Origin: Phragmites australis
Taxonomy: Eukaryota; Streptophyta; Magnoliopsida; Poales; Poaceae
NCBI RefSeq assembly: GCF_958298935.1
Contig: NC_084932.1
Location: 8,845,501-8,909,500, forward strand
Direction: 5' to 3'
DNA length: 64,000 bases
How positions within the stretch are numbered: position 1 is the stretch's first letter; each line of letters begins with the position of its first letter. The translations under genes and the position numbers were made by a program. The notes beneath the pieces are model-generated. The model was not told where the DNA came from and did not search any database. It saw only the letters and a list, made by a program, of their open reading frames with translations. Shown here piece by piece: positions 35,196 to 45,561 of the stretch.

Positions 35196-38100
35196 ATGAT
35201 GGATATCGAGTCCAGGCAAGGTTCCAAAGGGGACTCCATGGCTGCTTCTGCCGCTGAGGTCTCTGTTGACTGGAGAGGAAGGCCCTGTGACCCTCGCAAG
35301 CATGGCGGCATGAAAGCCGCCGTCTTCGTCCTAGGTTGGTGCATGCCCTCGCCCTTCTCCTTTCTTGGTTCAGAGTTACGTTTGCTACAGAAGTATTTTT
35401 TTTTCAGTCAGTTTGCAATTGCGCTTGGTGTGCTCTGTTGTTCCTTGTTCTTTGACTCTTAATTCATGAACTTGTTGCCATGGATGCAGGGATCCAGGCG
35501 TTCGAGATGATGGCGATCGCGGCGGTGGGGAACAACCTGATCACATACGTCTTCGGGGAGATGCACTTCCCGCTGTCCCAGTCCGCCAACATCGTCACCA
35601 ACTTCATCGGCACCGTCTTCCTCCTCTCCCTCCTCGGCGGCTTCCTCTCCGACTCCTACCTCGGCAGCTTCTGGACCATGCTGATATTCGGATTCGTCGA
35701 GCTCTCGGTAAGCACAATAATTGAACACGCCTGAGAAATTAATTAATAATTGATCTCTTCACTGATTTGGATACTGGACTAATCACTTCATGATCATAGA
35801 ATGAAGATAAGAAAATAAAGCTGCATGCCACCTGAGTCCTCTTTCTTAAAAACAAAAAACATGATTGCATTCTTGTTTGTTTCTGTGCAAGAGGGCCTCA
35901 TCATGAACAAGATCATGTAGTATAATTTAAGCTCTTCCTCGTTGCAATCCTTTCTGTAAACTAGCACTGCACAAAGGTGCAGAAAAGATTCAACAAAAGG
36001 CGAGGGTTCAACTTTAACGGCCTGAAACAAAAGAAAATGATAGGCAAATAGTAACAAGTTTAACAGGGTATAATACTTAGGAAGAGAACAAATGAGAAGA
36101 AACCAATGTTGTGAACCTGAGCAAGTAAAGGTGAAAAGACAGGAACAAATCATCACCCCCAATGGCAACCGTCTAGTGCGCCTTCAGTGCGCGCCCAAAA
36201 CGCCAATCCACTTTTTTCCTGCGTGATATGTGCTAGCTGGTTCAATGCTTTAAAACAATGGCAACAGCAAATGCTTGAGTGTACCGTACCGATTAACTTT
36301 CTGAATAATTCTGCTTTTCTTTTTGTATGTATGACAGGGGTTCATATTGCTGGCGGTGCAGGCGCACCTGCCGCAGCTGCGTCCGCCGCCGTGCGACATG
36401 ATGGCGGCGGGGGAGGGGTGCGAGGAGGCGGGCGGGGTGAAGGCGAGCATCTTCTTCGTGGCGCTGTACCTGGTGGCGCTGGGCAGCGGGTGCCTCAAGC
36501 CCAACATCATCGCGCACGGCGCGGACCAGTTCCGGCGGGGCGGCGGCGGTGACGCGCGGCGGCTGTCGAGCTACTTCAACGCAGCCTACTTCAGCTTCTG
36601 CGTGGGCGAGCTGGTGGCGCTCACCGTGCTCGTCTGGGTGCAGACGCGCTCCGGGATGGACGTTGGGTTCGGGGTCTCCGCCGCCGTCATGGCGATCGGC
36701 CTCGTCAGCCTCGTCGCCGGCGTCGCCTTCTACCGCAACAAGCCGCCGCAGGGCAGCATTTTGATGCCCATAGCAAAGGTATGTACGCCGTACATACCAA
36801 CGTATACTCTTCCGTTACTGCCACACTGTACATACGCACGGACCAGCTACATATTATTTAGTTAATAGAGTAAAAACTAAAAGCATACCTAAGATCGAAA
36901 AGCCAAATAAAAAATCAACCACACCAAGACACTCTTTGAATATTGATCTGTCTATTATACTACATTTATAATAATAATATCTAATATTTATAAGTTTAGG
37001 AATATAAATCCAACTATAACTCTATCCTAACCTTACAATTTAAAATCAAACATATTTATAACCGATTTTTATACAATAGTCAGACATATATTGCAACAAA
37101 AATATATCTTATCCTCTGCATCCGAGAATGCACATAACCGAAGACTAGCTATATACATATGGACCATCTATATAGTGACAAAGCTGTATTTCAGTATTTG
37201 TAAGTTTCATGCTTGTTGTATTTGTATCGCACTTTACCCACAAGGATACACCTAAGGGTATATTTGGTTGGGTAGAGGCTTTTGCCTTTTGATTTTTCTG
37301 GCTTCTGTGTCTTTTGATATTTTGCTATTGGTTTTTACAATAAATATTTTATTTTTAGTATACCAAAAGTAAGAAAAGCTTCTCTTAATTAACTTCTTAG
37401 TTTTAGTTTATTTTCTCGTAAGTTAGCTTTTCAGTTTTTTAAAAATCAGCTCACAACTCAACTATTTGATTCGGCTTTTAGCTTGTGAGACAAAAAAAAA
37501 AAAAAGACCAAATCAAACAGATCCCAAATGACATCCTCTCTGCTGATTTTGCTTTCAGATCCATGCATTTATAAATATATCCTATCCCGATATGCTCACA
37601 GATCTCACTACAAAATAGGTAACATGCAAGGTCCTCTACCAGTAACATATGAAATTGAAACATCCTCTCTCCGATCTGAAATAAGTAATATTTTAGATAT
37701 CGACAGATTCTAAAATATAATTTTAACTTCTACTTGATAAAATATAGCAAAAGTATATTATTATAAAAATAGTTTTTTAAGATAAAGCTACTCGTGTCAT
37801 TTTCAAATATCTAAACTTAATACATAAAATATAATTTGTAGTTAAAGATTAAAACAGTTGACTATAAATAATTCAAAACGATACTTACTTTAGACTTGAG
37901 TGAGTATATTATTATAAGTCGATTGGTACACAACCCACTAGCAAAAATATTGTAAGCGCGAATTCATGTCTATGGCGCAATGGTGCAAATATGGTCGCCA
38001 GCCGGCCCTAGCTGCGCGTATGCGCACTAGCTGTGTAAACGACGATGTGTTTATATGGATGAACATGCAGGTGTATATCCAACACTCAAAAGGAGAAAAA

Positions 38101-40608
38101 GTTTGACCATACGTATCATGATATTTTTTTCTTGAGAAAGTAAACTCGATCCGGATACGCTGCTTTGGGAGCAAAGCTGGCCGGCGGCGGTGTAGTTTAA
38201 TCGGCAAACTTTTTTATCCAAAAGCCACAGGATCAACAAGAGTTTAGCAAAAGGGGTTATGGGGTTCGAGGCATCATATTATTTTCCTTTTAGACAACAA
38301 AGACCGTCAACAAACAAGGTTAAACTTGACTCCTATGAAAAATAAAATGGACAAAGAATCCCTAAGAGAGACTCTCGAGACACTTTCAACCCTACTCACA
38401 TCCTTGCAACTGTATTACGTGACAAAATAAGTCATTTGTACCTTAACAACCGCTATTTGACGCACTTAGATCTAGAGGGGTATTTGCAATATTAAACTAT
38501 ACCGGTAATTTATTACATATATTAAAAGGTCTAAAATTAGAGCAATTCCAGGGTGGCAAGTTACTGTATCTACTATTTATGTAGGTTTCACATATGTGTA
38601 TATAGATACATATATGTATTCGTATATATACATATACATGCATATGTGTATGTATATATATACGTATATATATGTATCCATATATATGTACACATATTTT
38701 TTCTAAATTTCAGAAAAATAGCGAAAGGAATAATAGTTATATTGATAAATTGGCTAAACTAATTTAAAATGCATAGAAAATATCTAAAACTCAAAAAAAT
38801 ATTAAACAAATTTAGTTAGCTTCGTATTACTATCATCTACATGTTAAAATTATGTGCATGCATGAAGTACCACTTTTTCTCCATAATTAAATGAATATGT
38901 TAAATATGATAAATTTATAAATAAATATTGAGATGTTCAAAAATAATGAATTTATTTTTTTAGTATTCTTTTGTCATACTCTATGTAACAAAAAGTGAGC
39001 GCATGGCGTAGACGCGTCAATCCGCCAAGTTTTCTTGAAACCAAATTAAAACGCAGTGTACAACACTGATTTGCAAATTGTAGCTTAATTCCCTATATAT
39101 AAACTCATGCCCCGGCGGGCATGGGACTTTGGATCGACAGGTATTTGTTGCCGCCGTGACAAAGAGGAAGCAAGTGTGCCCGTCGACGGCCACCGTGCAG
39201 GCCATCGCCACCCACGAGATGTCGGTTAACACTAACATCCGCCGCATCAACAAGTTCAGGTACAGTCACGTGTGCTTGCTAAATCCAGTTTCAGTCGTCA
39301 GAGGTATCTTATGCACGTGCGGATTGTCCCCTAAAGAGAAAATAAGTGTTGCATAGTTACTACTTAAAACGGTAGATAGCATCCAAATAGAAAATTATTA
39401 TACATGTTTGTTTTTTTAAATCAGGATCACACTCACACAGTCGCACAGGGACTGTATAAATTATTATACATGTTTATTACTTAGCCATATATTATTAGTT
39501 TTGAGTAACCAGTTTGAGATTCACATTAAGAACAAATAGCTGCCATTAAAGATGGTGTTGTAGGATCATACATTGTATCATCGTATAGAATTTATTTCTA
39601 AAAAAGATTGTATGCATCGAAACTTTCCAAAAAAAAAACAAAACTTTCCTGTGAGGTTCGCTGAAATTTCTTAGAGCTTTGTTTGCAAATCAAAGGTTCT
39701 TGGATAAGGCATGCGTGAAGGCGCAGGATGGCGCCGGCGGGGCGTTGGTGGGGAAGGAGAGCCCGTGGCGGCTGTGCACGCCGGAGGAGGTAGAGCAGGT
39801 GAAGGTGCTGCTGTGCGTGGTGCCCATCTTCGCGTGCACCATCGTCTTCAACACCATCCTGGCGCAGCTGCAGACCTTCTCCGTCCAGCAGGGCAGCGCC
39901 ATGGACACGCGCCTCGCCGCCTCCTTCCACGTCCCGCCGGCCTCGCTGCAGGCCATCCCCTACCTTATGCTCGTCGCGCTCGTCCCGGCCTACGAGGCCG
40001 CCTTCGTGCCCGCCATGCGCCGTCTCACGGGCGTCGCCACGGGGATCACCCCGCTCCAGCGCATCGGCGTCGGCCTCTTCGCCGTCACCTTCTCCATGGT
40101 CGCCGCCGCGCTCGTCGAGGCACGCCGCCTCTCCGAGAGCGTCGAGGGCCGGATCCTCTCCATCTTCTGGATCGCGCCGCAGTTCCTGGTGTTCGGGCTG
40201 TCGGAGATGTTCACCGCCGTGGGGCTCATCGAGTTCTTCTACAAGCAGTCGCTCGCCGGCATGCAGGCCTTCCTCACCTCCATGACCTACTGCTCCTACT
40301 CCTTCGGCTTCTACCTCAGCTCCGTGCTCGTATCGCTCGTCAACATGGTCACCAGAAGCTCCGCCAGCGGCAATGGCGGCTGGCTCGCCAGCAACCACCT
40401 CAACAATGACAGGCTCGACCTCTTCTACTGGCTCCTCGCCGCGCTCAGCCTCCTTAACTTCTTCAACTACCTCTTCTGGGCGAGGTGGTACTCCAACAGC
40501 GTCGAGACGGTGCAGGTGGCCGGAGTTGGAGGCGGCGGCGGGGATGTGCAGGAGGACGAGAAGGGCACTGGCGTACTGCTGGCTGCTAATAGTAGCATGG
40601 GCCTCTGA
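35196..40608 (+). CDS. NRT1/PTR family (NPF) transporter, probably NPF4 subfamily, five exons
   Basis: Exons: 35196-35334, 35490-35707, 36338-36778, 39141-39259 and 39696-40608. All introns are GT...AG, and the exon sum is 1830 nt, encoding 609 residues. NPF proteins are plasma- or organelle-membrane carriers with 12 helices that move nitrate, peptides or hormones such as ABA and GA. Visible family marks: VDWRGRPCDPRKHGGMKAA before helix 1; NIVTNFIGTVFLLSLLGGFLSDSYLGSFW (helices 2-3, given here as landmarks NIVTNFIGT and GGFLSDSYLG); ALGSGCLKPNIIAHGADQF near residues 160-180; SYFNAAYFSFCVGEL (PTR2-type block); the hydrophilic loop between helices 6 and 7 (residues about 255-330); and SEMFTAVGLIEFFYKQ near residue 475. 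The ExxER motif of helix 1 reads QAFEM here. The opening pair ATGATG makes the start uncertain by one codon. Subfamily and substrate are inferred from sequence feel only. The reading frame is intact. Confidence 0.93.
35335..35489 (+). other. intron 1 of the NPF gene
   Basis: 155 bp, from GTTGGT after a phase-1 codon to ATGCAG. It separates the N-terminal tail with the first residues of helix 1 from the rest of helix 1, a common NPF intron place. Confidence 0.85.
35708..36337 (+). other. intron 2 of the NPF gene
   Basis: 630 bp, GTAAGC to ATGACAG, phase 0, AT-rich compared with the surrounding exons. No transposon termini recognised. Confidence 0.88.
37256..37525. mobile_element. Tourist/PIF-Harbinger-like MITE in NPF intron 3
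   Basis: The termini GGGTATATTTGGTTGGGTAG and, inverted, GGGATCTGTTTGATTTGGTC form an imperfect inverted repeat of the GGG-TGTTTGG type seen in grass MITEs. Flanking triplets are TAA (37253-37255) and AAA (37526-37528). 270 bp, non-coding, T-rich interior. Confidence 0.6.
37664..37905. mobile_element. Stowaway-like MITE in NPF intron 3
   Basis: CCTCTCTCCGATCTGAAATA on the left and, inverted, CTCACTCAAGTCTAAAGTAA on the right align through AAATAAGTA/AAGTAAGTA, typical of grass Stowaway ends. About 240 bp and AT-rich. Exact ends and the TA duplication are not clear on the left. Confidence 0.5.
38575..38700. repeat. TA/TG-rich microsatellite in NPF intron 3
   Basis: Irregular run of TATATACA, TACATATG and CATATGTG units, likely to vary in length between individuals. 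Confidence 0.7.
39260..39695 (+). other. intron 4 of the NPF gene
   Basis: 436 bp, GTACAG to AATCAAAG, splitting an arginine codon (phase 2) in the cytoplasmic loop between helices 6 and 7. With intron 3 it defines a 119-nt exon. Confidence 0.85.
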
Positions 40609-41106
40609 CAAGTGAGCCCGGGAAGATCAAGCATATCAGTCAATTAGTCAGTTAACTTAGTGCTTATGTGTAGTTAACCTTTTTTAATTTTTTTTCTTAT
40701 GTTGTTTTTAATGGTTGTGCCTTGCATTGGCTAGGCCAACCTTAAGGGTAGTGTTGTAAATTCCACTCCTGCGGGGATGCATGAGTATTGAGTAGCACTG
40801 GTTTGGGTAGCTGAACCTAGTCTCCTATTTTCCTTGCATGGAAGGAGCTAATATATCTAATATATATGTAGCTGTGTAAATACCAAATAATTTCTCATAA
40901 AGCAGAGCACCGAATTTGTTTGGTGTGCGTGTGCAAGTGCAACTAAACTTCCACTGCTGCCACGCTCCCTGCAAGGGTAGTAACTCTATATTTGTTTACG
41001 CGACTTTGATTGCTAATTTCTCTTGCGAAATTGCCGAAACGCTATTTGTAGAGATAGAATAAATTCTCATTTCTCGCATTTTAAAGCCATCCCGGTGCGA
41101 CATGTT

Positions 41107-41216
41107 AAACACTTTATGGAATAGAAGCTGTATATTAAGCCATATGCCATATTCTTGCCGGATTTACAGAGAGAAATATCTCTTTCCGGAAAGGATGCAT
41201 ACTCCATAAAGTGTTT
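41107..41216. repeat. perfect 14-bp inverted repeat with inner stem
   Basis: AAACACTTTATGGA (41107-41120) is repeated inverted as TCCATAAAGTGTTT (41203-41216). Between them, CCGGATTTACAGAGAG and CTCTTTCCGG form a second possible stem. It lies about 0.5 kb after the NPF stop codon. Fold-back transposon remnant or RNA hairpin are both possible. Confidence 0.5.
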
Positions 41217-42569
41217 GCAGAAGTGAAAGAATTAGAAGAGATAAAATGTCTTGGTCACACTTTTGTAAAAGGAGCATCTAGTTAAGGTGATTGACAAGCA
41301 TGTGTGGTTTGACAAGGCCCCTGCTTTTCCTGTTGTATCTAACTACATGCCTAATCCAGTTGTTTCGTGACAATTTGCCATGACAAGCCTCACCGAAAAT
41401 ATTTTCTCAGCATGATTCTTGAGATGGTTTATGCAGCAAGGCTTCCTTCATATTAACTTTGGAGAGGAATCATGGAGTTTGCTGCATCTTTCTCAGAATT
41501 TCTTCGTCGAGATTTTTCCTATTTTCTATTAAGTTTGGAGCCAAGTTTCACAGCAAGAAACCATTATAGAGTGTATAAAACCTCCAATAAAAAATATCTC
41601 CTCGAAATTTAAAAGGTTGTAGGGTACATAATCTGAGAGCAACACGTGTATGCGACATTAGGAATCCTAGAATGCGCACCGCATGTTGTGCGTGAATATG
41701 AAGGTTTATAAGCATGATTGATAGGCAAATCCAACACAATGCAAGGACGAAATTGGTAACACGCAGATATTTTTCAAGGAATATTACATATTTTGGCATA
41801 AATCAAGCAGCCCCTAAAAGTCATGCCAATCTCTCTGCGGAATAGTATGTAGTTTTATTCCCACGTCGAGAATATCACCAAATTTTAGTTTGATTCCTTT
41901 GGCCTTAAAAGTGATTTTCATTATTATTAGATTTGAGTAAGCAGGGAGACCACCGAAAATTCAATAAAAACTTTTCAATAATTTTCGATCTCCTGAGTCC
42001 CGACAGTCCAATCTGTGTGGATGCCCTGCTTTGCCCTCCTTTTGTCTGGATATGGAGCTGGAAAACAACCATGGATCTATCCAAGTTGCACTCCGGATGC
42101 CAAACCTCTCTTTCAAACTAACAGTTCCAACAAGGTGCTTGTAAGAAAGCAGGCTTGGTGAGTGATAACATCAGTCAACTTCTTGTCCCCTGGCTAGGTT
42201 ACCTTTTCTTGTACCTTGCTACTAAAATCAGGGCCACAGTTAGTGCAAAAGCCAGTGGGGAAGGAATAACCACAGCTCTACGAGCCACGGGCTTCGGTCT
42301 AGATGATTAGATGTGTATGTTCTGTAAAACTTCTTCAATAATGAAGATACGGAAATTGCTGATTTTTCGTACACGGTATCTTCTTTTATGGTACTATCGC
42401 CGCAGTAGCTAAAATTATAATGCCGCATCTTCTATTATCTTAATATTTTAGAGGGAAAAGAAACCATCATATTGGCTCAAAGGTCACAACATTATCATTA
42501 ATTTAAAAAAATAATCTAGACCACTTATTATTATGAACATCTAACGTCTAGATTAAACCAAAGAATTAA

Positions 42570-42960
42570 TATCAAATACGATTAATAAGTATTTAAATTC
42601 GAAATTAAAAATATAACAAAGTAGCATTTTGATTTCCATACAGTTTGGGAAGAAAAATATCTAAATAAAGAGTCCAAAATAAAATAGATTAAATCAAATA
42701 GTTCATATCAAATATGATTAATATGTAAATAAATTTGAAATTTAAAAATATGAAAATTTAGCAATTCAATTTCCATACGATTTGGGAAGCAAAATATCTA
42801 AATAAAGAGTCTAAATAAAATAAAATAAATAATAATTGAAATTGGGGTTAGCATAGAAAGTAGAAGGATCCATATCAAATATAGTCTTAGAAAAAATCAA
42901 ATTAGTATAAAAGTAAAATACCTAAATAAAGAGTCCATATAAATACAATTAATAAATAGC
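42570..42960. repeat. degenerate tandem repeat, unit about 125-137 bp
   Basis: The phrase CTAAATAAAGAGTC recurs at 42661, 42798 and 42922. Each copy is associated with ATATCAAATA(C/T)GATTAATA and with TTTCCATAC-(A/G)-TTTGGGAAG. Copies differ by substitutions and indels. No coding capacity. Confidence 0.6.
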
Positions 42961-43546
42961 TAAAATTCATAATAAAATTTTCAAAATTTATTACTAAGAT
43001 AATAGATTAAGAAGCGCTATATAGCTCAAGATTACCACATCAAGCAGGCAGCAGGCAAGACACAACACGTTAGTAAGGCAAACCTATTATGATTTTGGTT
43101 AGGCTGCCTACACCTGACGTACAATTTTAGCAATTGATCATAACGTTATAAGTTTGAAACATAAATAATTTTCTCTTCCACTAACATAATTTTTATCTTT
43201 TCTTCTAATTTTATGTGTTTTGTAACTGAATGACACTAACCTCATAGAAAAGCTAAATAGACTAATTTTTAATCAAATGTTATCATGATAAAATATTACA
43301 ATAAGATTAGCCACGCTATTAGTATGATCATCTTACTGGTTAGTTATAAAGGATATGAGGATATTCCGTTCCAGACATATTTTGAGCTCTTGTCGTTTAG
43401 TGTGTGAAATTTGTGTTATCAAATTATATTATGTTCTCTTCTATAGTTTATATCTTCATGAACACTAGCTATGACCTAACATATATGTCTTTTCTATCAT
43501 GAAGACACAGAATTGCAAAGTTGATGTGCTTGATATATTCTCTTAC

Positions 43547-44006
43547 CACCGATACAGAATCAACTTTATATACCGGTCCATCACTGTCGGTTTTTAATGG
43601 ACCAGCAATGATGGTGTATCATTGCCGGTTCGTAAGCCGCATGCAAAGAATCTACTAACATGGCTTACAAACTGATAGTGATAAGGGGCATCACTATCGG
43701 CCGATGGCTTGAGGCAGCAATGATATCTAAATACATCATCACTACTTAGTTATAGCCACAGACCAACAGTGATCCTAGCGCTGGACCCAAAATTTTTATT
43801 CATTATGCTTTTACTCGCACATTCGTGTCCTTATCCACACCCTCCTCTGTCCCTCTCACACGCACTATTGTCCACTCATCTCTCTCTCTCTACCCGCCAC
43901 ACTCCACATCCTTGCGTCCTGTGACTCTGAAGCAGTCACACTGCCACCCGCTGGCTACCCCCTCTTCCATAGCAGTCCCACTTTCTTCCTACTTCTCTCT
44001 CCCCCT
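43547..44006 (+). mobile_element. probable left end of a CACTA element, C3, cut by E1
   Basis: CACCGATACAGAATC at 43547 resembles the terminal repeat of C1 (CACTACTACAGAAAC). Subterminal-type units TACCGGTCCATCACTG, CATTGCCGGTTC and CATCACTATCGG follow up to about 43780. A CT-rich leader-like tract (43850-44000) comes next, matching the layout in C1 and C2. The rest would lie beyond the nested copia elements, outside the window. Confidence 0.45.
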
Positions 44007-45507
44007 TGAAAATGCATCTAGGCCCCCTATGTGGGTTTTGGCTAATTGATGACAAACGATTAAGAGACTAACGTGTTTATTGAGGTTATGAATATGTTTT
44101 AGTTTAATGGGGAAGTTAAACGACGATGACGTCCCACAAAACAAAAGAGAAGCTGCATATAGTCACTCAATAGGTTTTAATTCGCTTTATTTTCAAAATT
44201 GAGTTTAGGAATGCCGTTCTATCAAGAGCGACGCGTATTGATAGTTTTGATAGTGTCTTAGTGCTCAAGTATCCTTTTAGAACAAAAAATTGAGAGTCAA
44301 AATAATCCGCGGACACTGGGGAAGTGCTATTTTTTTTTGTCTGAACCCGGAGTCTCCGGGTTGGCCTGGATACTCTGGATTCTGAACAGCAGCTCGGAGT
44401 CTCCGGCTCCGAGCCGGGCTCTCGAGATGGGTTCAATGTTTTAACCCGGAGTCTCCAGGTTGACCCGGATACTCCGGGTGACTGGAGTCTCTGACTATAC
44501 TCCGACAGAGAGTCTCGGTTAGAGCCTACAAGTTTCACCCGGACCCTCCGGCTTGACCCAGATTCTCCGGGATTCTGTGTTCATCTGGACCCTCTGGGTT
44601 GCGTTCCAGACAAGCTCTTGGCTGTGCAATTTGTGCCAACCCGGAGTCTCCAGGTTGACCCTGATACTCTGGGTCAGTTCAAACATCACAGTAATGACTA
44701 GTTTTTGAGGGAGGGTATAAATACCACCTCACGCCTCCTTCATTTGCAGCTAAACAACTCATGGACAAACTCATTCATAGCCATTGAATAGCCCTCTTAA
44801 CTCCTCTAAAGCCTTAAATCTTTGAACATTTGGAGAGTAGGGTTGGGAGAGTGATACTAAGAGCTAGTGAGCTTAAATCCAATCTTGAGCACTTGAGTTC
44901 ATTGCTAAGCCGTCGATCCGCGTTCTTTACTCTTGGAGCCTTGAGCTCCTAGATGTTTAGGAATCACCCGAAGAGCACCCAAGCTTGTGGAGTGCCCCGG
45001 GAAGTTTGTATTAGCCCCAACGATTTGAGTAAGCAATCCTAGCTTGATCTTGGTGGTCGCTTGGGTGAGAAAAGGGTTAAAAGAGACCTACTCTTTGTGA
45101 GCTCCTTAACGGAGACGTAGGCACTTCTTTGTGGAGTGGTCAAACTTCGGGATACAAATTCTTCTCTCCTTTACTTTTTACATATTTTCTTACTCTAGTT
45201 GATTTTGGGCGATTTGCCCCTATCTACTTTCTTGTGAGTATGTAGTTGCAGCTTGTTGATCAATAAATCTTGAAAAATCTATTAGAACCTGCGGTAACTC
45301 ATAGACTAAAGTAGATTAGCATAAAAGTTCTTATTTTTCGATTCCTGTTCAGGCCGAACTATCCGGGTTCACTCGGAGTATCCGGGTCTTTATAACCCAG
45401 AGTCTCCGGATTGACCCGGAGTATCCGGATGCTGTAATCCACTGTGAAGTTTTATTTTTCAGATTTTGCCTATTCACCTGCCCCCTAGGTGACATCAAGT
45501 ACTTTCA
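44007..45507 (+). repeat. 5' LTR of E1
   Basis: It starts TGAAAATGCATCTAGG and ends CATCAAGTACTTTCA. TATAAATA lies at 44716-44723. Upstream of it (44340-44690) is an array of CCCGGAGTCTCCGGG and CCCGGATACTCCGGG-like imperfect palindromes. Further units occur near the 3' end (45355-45435). Length is 1501 bp. It is homologous to the E2 LTR at 53513-57525. Confidence 0.85.
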
Positions 45508-45509
45508 AT

Positions 45510-45521
45510 TGGTATCAGAGC
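45510..45521 (+). promoter_or_regulatory. primer binding site of E1
   Basis: TGGTATCAGAGC, two bases inside the LTR end. tRNA-Met type. Confidence 0.9.
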
Positions 45522-45561
45522 TTAACCTCCTTCAAGGCTTCACCGCTTGGAGGATTGAAAG

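Larger units (their letters stand above)
36779..39140 (+). other. intron 3 of the NPF gene, long and transposon-bearing
   Basis: 2362 bp, GTATGT to TCGACAG, phase 0. It carries a Tourist-like MITE, a Stowaway-like MITE and a TA-rich microsatellite, which explains most of its length. Confidence 0.88.
40609..43546. other. 3' flank of the NPF gene, no further gene recognised
   Basis: It begins with the 3' untranslated region (AT-rich, with TAATATATCTAATATATATG near 40850-40870, where polyadenylation may occur). A hairpin-forming inverted repeat lies at 41107-41216, and an AT-rich degenerate tandem repeat at about 42570-42960. Short open stretches do not resemble proteins. Confidence 0.45.

Noticed and set aside
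36187..36552. open frame crossing the start of NPF exon 3
   Set aside because: It runs from intron 2 into the exon in a wrong frame. The acceptor at 36337 and the family match fix the true frame.
39711..40409. 232-codon forward frame shifted within the last NPF exon
   Set aside because: Alternative frame of the same exon with an arginine/alanine-rich translation. The NPF frame fits the family and joins in phase to the other exons.
39598..40611. 337-codon reverse-strand open frame opposite the last NPF exon
   Set aside because: It is the antisense shadow of a GC-rich coding exon. Its composition (arginine, glutamate, histidine, glycine) follows from the forward codons, and it matches no protein family.
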